Part shown: positions 16,402 to 28,908 of the stretch, piece by piece
Numbering within the stretch: position 1 is the stretch's first letter
Layout: every line of letters begins with the position of its first letter
NCBI RefSeq assembly: GCF_014269025.2
Contig: NZ_CP077094.1
Coordinates: 496,001 to 560,000, forward strand
Direction: 5' to 3'
Source: Pseudomonas promysalinigenes
GTDB taxonomy: Bacteria > Pseudomonadota > Gammaproteobacteria > Pseudomonadales > Pseudomonadaceae
Length of the DNA stretch: 64,000 nucleotides
Notes under the pieces: generated by a model
The model's database searches: none
What the model was told of the DNA's origin: nothing
The model's input: the letters and a program-made list of their open reading frames with translations, nothing else
Program-made: the position numbers and the translations under genes

Positions 16402-16707
16402 ATGGCCAAGAAGAGCATGAAAAACCGCGAGCTGAAGCGTCAGCTCACGGTAGCCAAGTTCGCTAAGAAGCGTGCTGAGCTGAAAGCGACCATCGTCAAC
16501 CTGAACGCCTCTCCAGAAGAGCGTTTCGCTGCCGTTGTCGCTCTGCAGAAGCAGCCACGTGATGCCAGCGCTTCGCGTCTGCGCAACCGTTGCCGCCTGA
16601 CCGGTCGTCCTCACGGTGTATACCGTAAGTTCGGCCTGGGCCGTAACATGCTGCGTCAAGCTGCAATGCGCGGTGACGTACCAGGTCTGGTCAAGGCCTC
16701 CTGGTAA
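16402..16707 (+). CDS. rpsN: 30S ribosomal protein S14 (zinc-free form)
   Basis: The product is 101 aa from ATG 16402; an in-frame start at 16336 inside rplE was rejected. S14 is a late-assembling 30S head protein. There is a single Cys and no CxxC pair, so this is the long, zinc-independent (C-minus) type. It is followed, unusually, by a 210-base gap holding a terminator-like hairpin and a promoter-like sequence before rpsH. Confidence 0.98.
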   Translation: MAKKSMKNRELKRQLTVAKFAKKRAELKATIVNLNASPEERFAAVVALQKQPRDASASRLRNRCRLTGRPHGVYRKFGLGRNMLRQAAMRGDVPGLVKASW

Positions 16708-16771
16708 TCGCTGCAGGTGTAACACCGGCGTAAGGTTGAGCAATCTTCCGACCGTCGGTGATCTCACCAAC

Positions 16772-16798
16772 AAACAAGCCCCCTCGTGGGGCTTGTTT
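16772..16798 (+). terminator. Terminator-like hairpin inside the spc operon
   Basis: Perfect 11-bp arms at 16772-16782 and 16788-16798 (AAACAAGCCCC / GGGGCTTGTTT) enclose a 5-base loop, and the 3' arm ends in a T-rich stretch. It lies 64 bases after rpsN. The U-rich end is short (TTGTTT), so termination may be partial. Confidence 0.7.
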
Positions 16799-16821
16799 CG
16801 TTTCTGCCTTGTGTCTAGAAT
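16793..16821 (+). promoter_or_regulatory. Putative internal promoter upstream of rpsH
   Basis: TTGTTT at 16793-16798 and TAGAAT at 16816-16821 are 17 bp apart. The -35 box lies inside the 3' arm of the preceding hairpin. It would drive rpsH and the distal spc genes, including secY, separately from the proximal ones. The -10 box is the same as that of the S10 promoter. Confidence 0.6.
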
Positions 16822-16917
16822 GACCGGCTCACCCGAGCCTGGGGTCTTTGACCTGCCTGTTTGGGTGGCTGTTATAGCCGCAAGGCTAATATTTCTTGTA
16901 TCAGGAGCATCTAGCCC

Positions 16918-17310
16918 ATGAGTATGCAGGACCCGTTAGCGGACATGCTAACTCGCATCCGTAATGCCCAGATGGCTGAAAAGTCCGTCGTAAGCATGCC
17001 TTCCTCTACCCTGAAGGTCGCGGTTGCCAAAGTTCTGAAGGACGAAGGTTACATCGCTGGCTACCAGGTTACTGGCGAAGCCAAGCCTTCCCTGTCGATC
17101 GAACTGAAGTACTTCGAAGGCCGTCCGGTCATCGAAGAACTGAAGCGCTCCAGCCGTCCAGGCCTGCGCCAGTACAAGTCCGTCACTGAGCTGCCGAAAG
17201 TACGTGGTGGCCTGGGCGTGTCTATTGTCTCCACCAACAAAGGTGTGATGACTGATCGCGCTGCGCGCGCTGCCGGTGTCGGCGGCGAAGTTCTCTGCAC
17301 AGTGTTCTAA
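16918..17310 (+). CDS. rpsH: 30S ribosomal protein S8
   Basis: The product is 130 aa beginning [16 protein letters not shown], the same length as in E. coli. S8 is a core 16S rRNA binder and, in E. coli, the translational repressor of the spc operon. It has a clear AGGAG ribosome binding site. A 210-base spacer with hairpin and promoter elements separates it from rpsN, so it may begin a distinct transcript. Confidence 0.99.
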   Translation: MSMQDPLADMLTRIRNAQMAEKSVVSMPSSTLKVAVAKVLKDEGYIAGYQVTGEAKPSLSIELKYFEGRPVIEELKRSSRPGLRQYKSVTELPKVRGGLGVSIVSTNKGVMTDRAARAAGVGGEVLCTVF

Positions 17311-17322
17311 GGGGGGATAGAC

Positions 17323-17856
17323 ATGTCTCGCGTCGCTAAGAACCCCGTTAAGCTGCCATCCGGTGTCGAAGTCAAATTCGCCGGTCAGCAGCTTTCGGTG
17401 AAGGGTGCCAAAGGCACTCTCGAACTGAACGTTCACTCGTCTGTTGAAGTTACCGAAGAGTCTGGTGAGCTGCGTTTCGTCGCTCGCAATGGTGACCAGC
17501 AAGCTCGTGCCATGGCCGGTACTACCCGCGCTCTGGTGAACAACATGGTCCAAGGCGTAAGCCAAGGCTTCGAGCGCAAGCTCCAGCTGGTCGGTGTTGG
17601 TTACAAGGCACAGGCCAAAGGCACCGTCCTGAACCTGGCCCTGGGCTTCTCTCACCCAGTGGACTACGAACTGCCAGCCGGTATCACCGCTGAAACTCCT
17701 AGCCAGACCGACATCCTGATCAAGGGTATCGACAAGCAGCTGGTAGGTCAGGTGGCCGCTGAAATCCGCGGGTTCCGTCCGCCAGAGCCTTACAAAGGCA
17801 AAGGTGTGCGTTACGCGGACGAAGTAGTCCGTCGTAAAGAAGCCAAGAAGAAGTAG
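17323..17856 (+). CDS. rplF: 50S ribosomal protein L6
   Basis: The product is 177 aa with the duplicated L6 fold; it begins [17 protein letters not shown]. The C-terminal motif ([13 protein letters not shown]) is the conserved L6 signature near the 23S sarcin-ricin loop and GTPase centre. It ends TAG and is followed by rplR after 10 bases. Confidence 0.99.
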   Translation: MSRVAKNPVKLPSGVEVKFAGQQLSVKGAKGTLELNVHSSVEVTEESGELRFVARNGDQQARAMAGTTRALVNNMVQGVSQGFERKLQLVGVGYKAQAKGTVLNLALGFSHPVDYELPAGITAETPSQTDILIKGIDKQLVGQVAAEIRGFRPPEPYKGKGVRYADEVVRRKEAKKK

Positions 17857-17866
17857 GGCCTAGCAA

Positions 17867-18217
17867 ATGACCGACAAAAAAGTTATCCGACTGCGTCGCG
17901 CTCGCAAAGCACGCCTCAAGATGCACGAACTCGAAGTCGTGCGCCTGTGCGTGTTCCGCTCCTCGCAGCACATCTACGCCCAGGTCATTTCGGCCGACGG
18001 CAGCAAGGTTCTGGCAAGCGCCTCGACCTTGGACAAAGACCTGCGTGATGGCGCCACTGGCAACATCGACGCGGCCACTAAGGTTGGCAAGCTGGTAGCT
18101 GAGCGCGCGAAAGCCGCCGGTGTATCTCAAGTTGCCTTTGACCGTTCCGGCTTCAAGTACCATGGCCGCGTCAAAGCGCTGGCTGATGCTGCTCGTGAAG
18201 GCGGGCTGGAGTTCTAA
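17867..18217 (+). CDS. rplR: 50S ribosomal protein L18
   Basis: The product is 116 aa (E. coli 117). L18 binds 5S rRNA together with L5 and helps anchor it to the central protuberance. The C-terminal segment ([28 protein letters not shown]) is characteristic. Only three bases separate it from rpsE. Confidence 0.99.
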
Positions 18218-18220
18218 GTT

Positions 18221-18721
18221 ATGGCAAATAACGATCAAAAGCGCGACGAAGGCTACATCGAGAAGCTGGTTCAAGTTAACCGCGTAGCAAAAACCGTTAA
18301 AGGCGGCCGCATCTTCACCTTCACCGCACTGACCGTGGTTGGTGATGGCAAGGGTCGTGTAGGTTTTGGCCGTGGTAAATCGCGCGAAGTTCCTGCTGCA
18401 ATCCAGAAAGCCATGGAAGCTGCTCGTCGCAACATGATTCAGGTTGACCTGAAGGGCACCACTCTGCAGTACGCCACCAAGGCCGCCCACGGCGCCTCGA
18501 AGGTTTACATGCAGCCTGCCTCGGAAGGTACCGGTATCATCGCCGGCGGCGCAATGCGTGCCGTCCTGGAAGTTGCTGGCGTTCAGAACGTCCTGGCCAA
18601 GTGCTACGGTTCGACCAACCCAGTGAACGTGGTTTATGCCACCTTCAAGGGTCTGAAAGCCATGCAATCTCCTGAGTCCATTGCTGCCAAGCGCGGCAAG
18701 AGCGTTGAGGAGATCTTCTAA
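18221..18721 (+). CDS. rpsE: 30S ribosomal protein S5
   Basis: The product is 166 aa (E. coli 167). S5 lies at the back of the 30S subunit near the mRNA entry site and affects decoding fidelity. The N-terminal dsRBD-like domain contains the [14 protein letters not shown] loop, where spectinomycin-resistance changes occur, and it appears wild type. It is followed directly by rpmD. Confidence 0.99.
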   Translation: MANNDQKRDEGYIEKLVQVNRVAKTVKGGRIFTFTALTVVGDGKGRVGFGRGKSREVPAAIQKAMEAARRNMIQVDLKGTTLQYATKAAHGASKVYMQPASEGTGIIAGGAMRAVLEVAGVQNVLAKCYGSTNPVNVVYATFKGLKAMQSPESIAAKRGKSVEEIF

Positions 18722-18723
18722 TC

Positions 18724-18900
18724 ATGGCAACCGTAAAAGTTACGCTGATCAAGAGCGTCTCGGGCCGCCTGCCTAACCACAAACTGTGCGTTAAAGGTCT
18801 GGGTCTGCGTCGCATCGGTCACACTGTAGAAGTCCAAGATACTCCCGAAAACCGCGGGATGATCAACAAGGCTTACTACATGCTGAAGGTCGAGGGTTAA
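18724..18900 (+). CDS. rpmD: 50S ribosomal protein L30
   Basis: This small gene encodes 58 aa, starting [11 protein letters not shown] two bases after the rpsE stop and ending TAA at 18900. The sequence ([19 protein letters not shown]) is typical of bacterial L30, a small 50S protein of the ferredoxin-like fold. E. coli L30 has 59 residues. Its position between rpsE and rplO is standard. Confidence 0.98.
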   Translation: MATVKVTLIKSVSGRLPNHKLCVKGLGLRRIGHTVEVQDTPENRGMINKAYYMLKVEG

Positions 18901-18903
18901 TCG

Positions 18904-19338
18904 ATGAAACTCAATGATCTGAGTCCAGCGCCGGGTTCCCGTCGCGAGAAGCATCGTCCAGGTCGTGGTATCGGTAGCGGTCTGGGTAAGACTGGCGGCC
19001 GCGGCCACAAAGGTCAGACCTCCCGTTCCGGTGGTTCGATCGCTCCTGGCTTCGAAGGCGGTCAACAGCCGCTGCACCGTCGTCTGCCGAAGTTCGGCTT
19101 CGTTTCCCTGAAAGCCATGGACCGCGCTGAAGTGCGTCTGTCCGAGCTGGCTAAAGTGGAAGGCGACGTGGTATCCGTGCAATCCCTGAAGGATGCCAAC
19201 GTGATCGGCCAGAACGTACAGCGTGTGAAAATCATGCTGTCTGGCGAAGTCACTCGCGCAGTCACCATCAAGGGCATCGCAGCCACCAAGGGTGCGCGTG
19301 CGGCTATCGAAGCAGCTGGCGGCAAGTTCGAGGAATAA
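18904..19338 (+). CDS. rplO: 50S ribosomal protein L15
   Basis: The product is 144 aa, as in E. coli. L15 is a late 50S assembly protein with a long glycine- and arginine-rich N-terminal extension ([20 protein letters not shown]) that threads into rRNA. Its TAA is directly followed by the secY ATG with no spacer, so translation of the two is probably coupled. Confidence 0.99.
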   Translation: MKLNDLSPAPGSRREKHRPGRGIGSGLGKTGGRGHKGQTSRSGGSIAPGFEGGQQPLHRRLPKFGFVSLKAMDRAEVRLSELAKVEGDVVSVQSLKDANVIGQNVQRVKIMLSGEVTRAVTIKGIAATKGARAAIEAAGGKFEE

Positions 19339-20670
19339 ATGGCTAAGCAAGGTGCTCTCTCTTCGCTCGGTAAGGGCGGGATGTCGGAACTCTGGGCTCG
19401 TCTGCGCTTTCTGTTCATGGCGATCATCGTCTATCGGATAGGTGCGCATATCCCGGTTCCAGGCATCAATCCAGACCGTCTGGCGGATCTGTTTCGGCAG
19501 AATGAGGGGACCATTCTTAGCTTGTTCAACATGTTTTCCGGTGGCGCGCTCGAACGCATGAGCATCTTTGCATTGGGGATCATGCCGTACATTTCGGCAT
19601 CGATCATCATGCAGCTGATGACTGCGGTCAGCCCGCAACTGGAGCAGTTGAAGAAGGAAGGTGAAGCTGGCCGTCGCAAGATCAGCCAGTACACCCGCTA
19701 CGGCACCGTTATCCTGGCATTGGTTCAAGCCATTGGCATGTCCATTGGCTTGGCCAACCAGGGCGTGGCGTTTTCTGCAGGGCTCGGCTTCTATGTCGTT
19801 GCCGTCTCCACTTTCGTGGCGGGCGCAATGTTCATGATGTGGCTGGGCGAGCAGATCACCGAGCGCGGTGTGGGCAACGGTATCTCGATGTTGATCTTCG
19901 CGGGTATCGTTGCCGGTCTTCCGAGAGCAATCGGGCAGTCTTTCGAGTCTGCGCGCACAGGCGATATCAACATTTTCGCCCTGGTCGCTATCGGTTTGCT
20001 TGCAGTAGCGATCATCGGTTTCGTGGTGTTCATTGAGCGTGGTCAGCGTCGTATCGCCGTTCACTACGCCAAGCGTCAGCAGGGCCGCAAGGTCTTCGCC
20101 GCGCAGACCAGCCACTTGCCGTTGAAAGTGAATATGGCGGGGGTCATCCCGGCCATCTTCGCGAGCAGCATTTTGCTGTTCCCGGCTTCGCTGGGTGCCT
20201 GGTTCGGTCAGTCCGAAGGTATGGGCTGGCTGCAGGACGTCTCGCAGTCGATCGCTCCTGGTCAGCCGTTGAACATTCTGCTGTTTAGTGCAGGGATCAT
20301 TTTCTTCTGCTTCTTCTATACAGCGCTGATGTTCAACCCGAAAGACGTAGCGGAAAACCTGAAGAAGTCCGGTGCCTTTATTCCGGGTATCCGTCCTGGT
20401 GAACAGTCTGCGCGCTACATTGATGGCGTTCTGACTCGTCTGACCATGTTCGGTGCTCTTTACATGATGGCCGTCTGCCTTCTGCCCCAGTTCCTGGTGG
20501 TGGCAGCAAATGTGCCGTTCTACCTTGGCGGGACCTCGTTGCTGATTGTGGTAGTGGTTGTGATGGACTTCATGTCCCAAGTACAATCGCACCTCGTTTC
20601 GCACCAGTACGAATCCCTGATGAAGAAAGCCAACCTGAAAGGCTACGGTGGCAGCGGTCTGCTGCGCTGA
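19339..20670 (+). CDS. secY: Protein translocase channel subunit SecY
   Basis: The product is 443 aa, the same length as E. coli SecY. It forms the central channel of the SecYEG translocon in the inner membrane. Ten hydrophobic membrane spans are discernible. The cytoplasmic C-terminal loop region ([24 protein letters not shown]) that contacts ribosomes and SecA is present. It sits in the spc operon between rplO and rpmJ. Confidence 0.99.
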
Positions 20671-20698
20671 TAGGCCCCTAAGGTTCGAGGAGTCGGTA

Positions 20699-20815
20699 AT
20701 GAAAGTTCGTGCATCGGTGAAAAAGCTGTGCCGTAACTGCAAGATCATCCGTCGCGAAGGCGTCGTACGAGTGATCTGCAGCGCGGAACCGCGTCACAAA
20801 CAGCGCCAAGGCTGA
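20699..20815 (+). CDS. rpmJ: 50S ribosomal protein L36 (zinc-binding form)
   Basis: This 38-aa gene begins [15 protein letters not shown] and ends at TGA 20813-20815. Cys11, Cys14, Cys27 and His33 form the zinc ribbon, so this is the C-plus type. Many Pseudomonas also carry a zinc-free paralogue elsewhere that is used when zinc is scarce. It ends the spc group. Confidence 0.98.
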
Positions 20816-20832
20816 GTGTGATCTGCGCTTCA

Positions 20833-20860
20833 AACCCAGCAGCTAGTGTGCTGCTGGGTT
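20833..20860 (+). terminator. Hairpin after rpmJ (possible spc terminator)
   Basis: Ten-bp arms at 20833-20842 and 20851-20860 (AACCCAGCAG / CTGCTGGGTT) enclose an 8-base loop. The following sequence has scattered T residues but no real T-tract, so termination may be weak or factor-aided. The 3' arm runs into the -35 of the next promoter-like sequence. Confidence 0.6.
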
Positions 20861-20887
20861 GATTATTCGTTTCTACAGCGATATTAT
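20859..20887 (+). promoter_or_regulatory. Putative promoter of the alpha operon
   Basis: TTGATT at 20859-20864 and TATTAT at 20882-20887 are separated by 17 bp. It lies about 60 bases upstream of rpsM and overlaps the end of the preceding hairpin. It would give rpsM-rpsK-rpsD-rpoA-rplQ their own transcript. Confidence 0.65.
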
Positions 20888-20946
20888 CTCGCGCCCTATT
20901 TCTTGGCTTCCGGGGCGTAGGTAGCTGTCAATTGGAGTCCCACTGA

Positions 20947-21303
20947 ATGGCCCGTATTGCAGGCGTCAACATTCCAGATAACAAGCATACTGTTATCTCG
21001 CTGACCTACATCTATGGTGTCGGTCGCACAACTGCACAGAAGATTTGTGCAGACGCTGGTGTAAACCCAGCCGCAAAGATCAAGGATCTGAGCGACGAGC
21101 AAATCGAAACCCTGCGTGGCGAAGTCGCTAAGTTCACCACCGAAGGTGACCTGCGTCGTGACGTCAACATGAAGATCAAGCGCTTGATGGACCTGGGTTG
21201 CTACCGCGGCCTGCGTCATCGTAAAGGTCTGCCGGTTCGCGGTCAGCGCACCAAGACCAACGCACGCACCCGTAAGGGCCCGCGTAAGCCGATCCGCAAG
21301 TAA
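20947..21303 (+). CDS. rpsM: 30S ribosomal protein S13
   Basis: The product is 118 aa, the same length as in E. coli. S13 sits in the 30S head and contacts P-site tRNA through its basic C-terminal tail (GPRKPIRK). It begins [14 protein letters not shown]. It is the first gene of the alpha operon behind a hairpin and promoter-like pair; in E. coli the S4 repressor acts on the leader ahead of this gene. Confidence 0.99.
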   Translation: MARIAGVNIPDNKHTVISLTYIYGVGRTTAQKICADAGVNPAAKIKDLSDEQIETLRGEVAKFTTEGDLRRDVNMKIKRLMDLGCYRGLRHRKGLPVRGQRTKTNARTRKGPRKPIRK

Positions 21304-21321
21304 TCGCCCAGGAATATAGAC

Positions 21322-21711
21322 ATGGCAAAACCTGCTGCTCGTCCTCGTAAAAAAGTCAAAAAGACAGTGGTTGATGGCATCGCCCACATCCACGCCTCTT
21401 TTAACAACACCATCGTGACCATCACCGACCGTCAGGGCAATGCATTGTCCTGGGCTACTTCCGGTGGTTCGGGTTTCCGTGGTTCGCGCAAATCCACCCC
21501 GTTCGCAGCTCAGATCGCTGCTGAGCGTGCTGGTCAAGCTGCGCTGGAATATGGTCTGAAAAACCTCGACGTAAACGTCAAGGGTCCAGGTCCAGGTCGT
21601 GAATCCGCCGTTCGTGCACTGAACAGCTGCGGCTACAAGATCGCCAGCATCACCGACGTGACGCCAATCCCGCACAACGGGTGCCGTCCGCCGAAGAAGC
21701 GTCGCGTGTAA
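21322..21711 (+). CDS. rpsK: 30S ribosomal protein S11
   Basis: The product is 129 aa, identical in length to E. coli S11. It lies on the 30S platform near the mRNA exit and anti-Shine-Dalgarno region. The [16 protein letters not shown] and [16 protein letters not shown] segments are diagnostic. It is flanked by rpsM and rpsD in the standard order. Confidence 0.99.
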
Positions 21712-21726
21712 TCAGGAGACAGAAGA

Positions 21727-22347
21727 ATGGCACGTTACATTGGTCCAAAATGCAAACTGTCTCGTCGTGAAGGCACCGACCTGTTCCTGAAGAGCGGCGT
21801 TCGCGCTCTGGAATCGAAGTGCAACATCGAAGCAGCCCCAGGTATCCACGGCCAGCGCCGTGGCCGTCAGTCCGACTACGGTACCCAGCTGCGCGAGAAA
21901 CAAAAAGTTCGTCGTATCTATGGTGTTCTGGAGCGTCAGTTCCGCGGTTACTACCAAGCTGCTGCCTCGAAAAAAGGCGCAACCGGTGAGAACCTGCTGC
22001 AACTGCTCGAGTGCCGTCTGGATAACGTCGTTTACCGTATGGGCTTCGGCTCGACTCGTTCCGAGTCGCGTCAGCTGGTTTCGCACAAAGCGATCAGCGT
22101 CAACGGTAAGACTGTAAACATTCCATCCTACCAAGTTCGTCCGGGTGACGTGGTCGCGGTTCGCGAGAAGTCGTCGAACCAGCTGCGCATTGTTCAAGCC
22201 CTTGAACTGTGCGCCCAGCGTGGCCGAGTTGAGTGGGTAGACGTAGATTCCGCTAAAAAGTCGGGCGTTTTCAAGAACGTTCCAGCTCGTGGCGATCTGT
22301 CTGCCGACATCAACGAAAACCTGATTGTCGAGCTCTACTCCAAGTAA
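21727..22347 (+). CDS. rpsD: 30S ribosomal protein S4
   Basis: The product is 206 aa, as in E. coli. S4 is a primary 16S binding protein at the mRNA entry channel and, in E. coli, the translational repressor of the alpha operon. The S4 RNA-binding domain ([22 protein letters not shown]) lies in the middle. It is followed by rpoA. Confidence 0.99.
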   Translation: MARYIGPKCKLSRREGTDLFLKSGVRALESKCNIEAAPGIHGQRRGRQSDYGTQLREKQKVRRIYGVLERQFRGYYQAAASKKGATGENLLQLLECRLDNVVYRMGFGSTRSESRQLVSHKAISVNGKTVNIPSYQVRPGDVVAVREKSSNQLRIVQALELCAQRGRVEWVDVDSAKKSGVFKNVPARGDLSADINENLIVELYSK

Positions 22348-22369
22348 GGGCTAGAAAATAGGTGCATCC

Positions 22370-23371
22370 ATGCAGATTTCGGTAAATGAGTTCCTGACTC
22401 CCCGCCACATTGATGTGCAGGTAGTCAGTCCGACCCGCGCCAAGATTACGCTCGAGCCTCTCGAGCGTGGTTTCGGCCATACCCTGGGCAACGCGCTGCG
22501 CCGCATCCTGTTGTCCTCCATGCCTGGCTGTGCAGTAGTCGAGGCCGAGATTGATGGTGTACTCCATGAGTACTCCGCGATCGAAGGTGTTCAGGAAGAC
22601 GTAATTGAAATCCTGTTGAACCTGAAAGGCCTGGCTATCAAACTGCACGGTCGTGACGAAGTTACGCTGACCTTGTCGAAAAAGGGTTCGGGGGTGGTTA
22701 CCGCTGCCGATATTCAGCTGGATCACGATGTCGAGATCGTCAACCCCGATCACGTAATCGCGAACCTGGCGTCCAACGGCGCCCTGAACATGAAGCTCAC
22801 CGTAGCTCGTGGTCGCGGTTACGAGCCGGCTGACTCCCGTCAAACCGACGAAGACGAAAGCCGTAGCATTGGCCGTCTGCAGCTGGACGCTTCGTTCAGC
22901 CCGGTGCGTCGTATCGCCTATGTGGTCGAGAACGCCCGTGTTGAACAGCGTACCAACCTGGACAAGCTGGTCATTGATCTGGAAACCAACGGCACCCTGG
23001 ATCCTGAAGAGGCTATCCGTCGCGCTGCGACCATCCTGCAACAGCAGTTGGCCGCGTTCGTCGACCTCAAAGGTGACAGCGAGCCTGTCGTAGTCGAGCA
23101 GGAAGACGAGATCGATCCGATCCTGCTGCGTCCGGTTGACGACCTGGAACTGACTGTACGTTCGGCCAACTGCCTCAAGGCGGAGAACATCTACTACATC
23201 GGCGACCTGATTCAGCGTACCGAAGTAGAGCTGTTGAAAACTCCTAACCTTGGCAAGAAGTCCCTGACTGAAATCAAGGACGTCCTGGCCTCTCGTGGTC
23301 TGTCTCTCGGCATGCGCCTCGACAACTGGCCGCCTGCAAGTCTTAAGAAAGACGACAAGGCGACCGCCTGA
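22370..23371 (+). CDS. rpoA: RNA polymerase alpha subunit
   Basis: The product is 333 aa (E. coli 329). The N-terminal domain (about 1-235; [19 protein letters not shown]) dimerises and nucleates assembly of the polymerase. A flexible linker leads to the C-terminal domain (about 250-320; [18 protein letters not shown] and [13 protein letters not shown]), which contacts UP elements and activators. It lies in the alpha operon before rplQ. Confidence 0.99.
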
Positions 23372-23413
23372 TCGTCGTAATCACCGAACGTAGTGTTTGG
23401 TAAGGAATGAATC

Positions 23414-23800
23414 ATGCGTCATCGTAAAAGTGGACGTCACCTGAGCCGTACCAGCTCTCACCGCAAGGCTATGTTCCAGAACATGGCAGTGTCGTTGATC
23501 GAGCACGAGCTGATCAAAACCACCCTGCCGAAAGCCAAGGAACTGCGCCGCGTTGCCGAGCCGCTGATCACCCTGGCCAAGGAAGACAGCGTTGCTAACC
23601 GTCGTCTGGCCTTCGATCGTACCCGTTCGAAGACTGCCGTTGGCAAACTGTTCAACGACCTGGGCAAGCGTTACGCCACTCGTCAGGGCGGCTACCTGCG
23701 CATCCTGAAGTGCGGTTTCCGCGCTGGCGACAACGCGCCTATGGCGTACGTCGAGCTGGTTGATCGTCCGGTCGGCGGTGCTGTAGAAGCTGCTGAGTAA
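23414..23800 (+). CDS. rplQ: 50S ribosomal protein L17
   Basis: The product is 128 aa (E. coli 127), beginning [21 protein letters not shown]17 lies near the tunnel exit. It is the last gene of the alpha operon and of the whole ribosomal block, and is closed by a strong terminator 21 bases after the stop. Confidence 0.99.
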   Translation: MRHRKSGRHLSRTSSHRKAMFQNMAVSLIEHELIKTTLPKAKELRRVAEPLITLAKEDSVANRRLAFDRTRSKTAVGKLFNDLGKRYATRQGGYLRILKCGFRAGDNAPMAYVELVDRPVGGAVEAAE

Positions 23801-23821
23801 GACGTTCTGTCTGCTACAAAG

Positions 23822-23846
23822 AACCGGGCCTAGTGCCCGGTTTTTT
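23822..23846 (+). terminator. Intrinsic terminator of the alpha operon
   Basis: An 8-bp stem (AACCGGGC 23822-23829 with GCCCGGTT 23835-23842) with a 5-base loop is followed by a T-run to 23846. It ends the ribosomal superoperon. Confidence 0.93.
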
Positions 23847-23895
23847 GTGTGTTAATAAATTGTTTATTTCTATCGGTGCGAGTCGTTTAATAAAT

Positions 23896-23924
23896 TTGTT
23901 TGGGCATTACCGTTCGTCGATACT
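23896..23924 (+). promoter_or_regulatory. Putative katA promoter
   Basis: TTGTTT at 23896-23901 and GATACT at 23919-23924 are 17 bp apart, about 49 bases before the katA start. The -35 lies in the second copy of a near-direct repeat (TTAATAAATTGTTT at 23852-23865, TTAATAAATTTGTTT at 23887-23901), which may be an activator site. No clear OxyR four-part motif was recognised. Confidence 0.5.
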
Positions 23925-23972
23925 CCTTTTCAAGCCGATCAGCCGGCACTCGAATACCGATAAGGAGAGCCC

Positions 23973-25412
23973 ATGAGCACGATTCTCACCACCGCCAGCG
24001 GTGCACCTGTAGCCGATAACCAGAACTCGCGTTCCGCCGGCCCTCGTGGCCCGCTGTTGCTCGATGATTTTCACCTGATCGAAAAGCTCGCGCATTTCAA
24101 TCGCGAAAACATCCCAGAGCGCCGCGTACACGCCAAAGGCTCCGGTGCCTATGGCACCTTCACCGTCACCCGCGATATCACTTCATACACCAGTGCCAAG
24201 CTGTTTGAGCACGTCGGCAAACAAACCGAAACGTTCTTGCGGTTTTCCACTGTCGGCGGCGAACGTGGCTCTGCAGACACTGAGCGTGACCCACGTGGCT
24301 TTGCGGTCAAGTTTTACACCGAGGAAGGCAACTGGGACATCGTCGGCAATAACACGCCTGTGTTCTTCATTCGCGACCCGCTGAAATTCCCAGACTTCAT
24401 CCACACCCAAAAGCGTCACCCGCAAACCAATCTGAAGAACGCGCAGATGATGTGGGACTTCTGGTCGCATTCGCCTGAGGCGTTGCACCAGGTCACCATT
24501 CTGTTCTCCGATCGGGGTATCCCAGACGGTTATCGGCACATGCATGGGTTCGGTAGCCACACCTACAGCCTGGTCAATGCCCAAGGGCAACGCACCTGGG
24601 TGAAGTGGCACTTCAAGACCCAGCAAGGTATCAAGAACTTGGCGCCGGCTGAGGCGGCCCGTCTGGCTGGCACCGATCCCGACTACGCTCAGCGCGACCT
24701 GTTCGAAGCCATCGAGCGTGGCGATTACCCGCGTTGGACCGTGTGCATCCAGGTAATGAGCGAAGCTGAGGCCGCCAACCGCCATGAGAACCCGTTCGAT
24801 GTGACTAAAACCTGGTCCCAGAAGGAGTACCCATTGATCGAAGTGGGTGTGCTGGAGCTCAACCGTAACCCGCTCAACTATTTCGCCGAAGTCGAGCAGG
24901 CGACGTTCGGCCCGAGCAATATGGTGCCCGGGGTCGGGTTGTCGCCAGACCGCATGCTGCAGGGCCGTGTGTTCGCATATGCCGATGCCCATCGCTACCG
25001 TGTAGGCACCAATCATCAGCAACTGCCGGTCAATGCGCCACGTAGCCCAGTCCACAGCTATCAGCGTGATGGATCCATGGCCACCGGTAGCTACGGCAGC
25101 GCGCCCAACTACGAGCCTAACAGCTATGCCGATGCACCCAAGCAATCACCGCGTCATGGGGAACCTGCATTGGCGCTTAGCGGCGCCGCAGACCGCCACG
25201 ATCATCGTGCGGACAGCGATTACTTCAGCCACGCAGGCGCCTTGTTCCGTTTGATGAGCGATGAGCAGAAGGCGCTTTTGATCAACAACATCGCCGGAAC
25301 CATGGCTGGCGTGAGTGAGGATGTGATCCAGCGTCAGTTGCAGTACTTCTTCAAGGCAGACCCCGCCTACGGCGAAGGCATTGCCAAAGCGTTGGGCATG
25401 AATCTCGCCTGA
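23973..25412 (+). CDS. katA: Monofunctional heme catalase (small-subunit, clade 3 type)
   Basis: The product is 479 aa. It dismutates hydrogen peroxide to water and oxygen in the cytoplasm. The active-site His is residue 53 in [12 protein letters not shown], the distal Asn lies in the GNNTPVFF motif (about 126), and the proximal heme Tyr is residue 336 in [12 protein letters not shown]. The length and lack of a C-terminal flavodoxin-like domain place it with small-subunit catalases. It stands alone between two terminators, followed by a ferritin-like gene, a pairing also known for katA in P. aeruginosa. Confidence 0.96.
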   Translation: MSTILTTASGAPVADNQNSRSAGPRGPLLLDDFHLIEKLAHFNRENIPERRVHAKGSGAYGTFTVTRDITSYTSAKLFEHVGKQTETFLRFSTVGGERGSADTERDPRGFAVKFYTEEGNWDIVGNNTPVFFIRDPLKFPDFIHTQKRHPQTNLKNAQMMWDFWSHSPEALHQVTILFSDRGIPDGYRHMHGFGSHTYSLVNAQGQRTWVKWHFKTQQGIKNLAPAEAARLAGTDPDYAQRDLFEAIERGDYPRWTVCIQVMSEAEAANRHENPFDVTKTWSQKEYPLIEVGVLELNRNPLNYFAEVEQATFGPSNMVPGVGLSPDRMLQGRVFAYADAHRYRVGTNHQQLPVNAPRSPVHSYQRDGSMATGSYGSAPNYEPNSYADAPKQSPRHGEPALALSGAADRHDHRADSDYFSHAGALFRLMSDEQKALLINNIAGTMAGVSEDVIQRQLQYFFKADPAYGEGIAKALGMNLA

Positions 25413-25429
25413 GTCGAAGTGATAAACAG

Positions 25430-25454
25430 AACCGCCCTCATTTGGGCGGTTTTT
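25430..25454 (+). terminator. Intrinsic terminator after katA
   Basis: The arms ACCGCCC (25431-25437) and GGGCGGT (25444-25450), extended by one A-T pair, enclose a 6-base loop and lead into a T-run. It separates katA from the ferritin-like gene. Confidence 0.9.
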
Positions 25455-25576
25455 CAATGAATATCACTACTGTTTAACCGATTTATTGCGCCTGATTGCG
25501 CATTTTTCAGTGACCACAGTCGAAAGCTGGTTCACACTATATGCATCAAACCGTTTTCACAGGGAGAAGCAGGGCG

Positions 25577-26041
25577 ATGCAAGGTCACCCGGACGTTATC
25601 AACTACCTCGTCACGTTGCTCAAGGGTGAACTGGCCGCACGCGACCAGTACTTCATCCACTCGCGCATGTACGAAGACTGGGGCTTGTCCAAGCTCTATG
25701 AGCGCATCAACCACGAGATGGAAGAAGAAGCCCAGCACGCCGATGCGTTGATGCGTCGTATCCTCATGCTAGAAGGCACGCCTGACATGCGCGCGGACGA
25801 CCTGGAAGTGGGGAGCACCGTGCCAGAGATGATCGAGGCCGACCTCAAGCTCGAGTACAAGGTGCGTGGCGCACTGTGCAAAGGTATCGAGCTGTGTGAG
25901 CTGCACAAGGACTACGTCAGCCGTGACATCCTGCGTGCGCAACTGGCCGACACCGAAGAAGATCACACCTATTGGCTGGAGAAGCAGCAAGGTCTGATCA
26001 AGGCTATTGGCCTGCAGAATTACTTGCAGTCGCAAATGTAA
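25577..26041 (+). CDS. ftnA: Bacterioferritin-like ferritin lacking the heme ligand (FtnA / Bfr-alpha type)
   Basis: The product is 154 aa from ATG 25577; an in-frame ATG at 25541 would add 12 unrelated residues. It is a four-helix iron-storage protein. The di-iron ferroxidase ligands Glu18, Glu51, His54, Glu93, Glu127 and His130 are all visible. The Met that binds heme between subunits in bacterioferritin (position 52 in E. coli Bfr) is Ala here, so the protein should not bind heme on its own. Comparable katA-linked proteins in Pseudomonas are called FtnA, BfrA or Bfr-alpha. It probably stores iron as a 24-mer, perhaps mixed with a heme-binding partner encoded elsewhere. Confidence 0.88.
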   Translation: MQGHPDVINYLVTLLKGELAARDQYFIHSRMYEDWGLSKLYERINHEMEEEAQHADALMRRILMLEGTPDMRADDLEVGSTVPEMIEADLKLEYKVRGALCKGIELCELHKDYVSRDILRAQLADTEEDHTYWLEKQQGLIKAIGLQNYLQSQM

Positions 26042-26045
26042 AACA

Positions 26046-26070
26046 GGGGGCGCTAATGCGCCCCCTTGTT
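26046..26070. terminator. Bidirectional terminator between ftnA and uvrA
   Basis: The stem GGGGGCGC (26046-26053) / GCGCCCCC (26058-26065) has a TAAT loop and a T-rich 3' flank. It lies between two convergent genes and fits both. Confidence 0.8.
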
Positions 26071-26073
26071 GTT

Positions 26074-28908
<2,835 letters not shown>

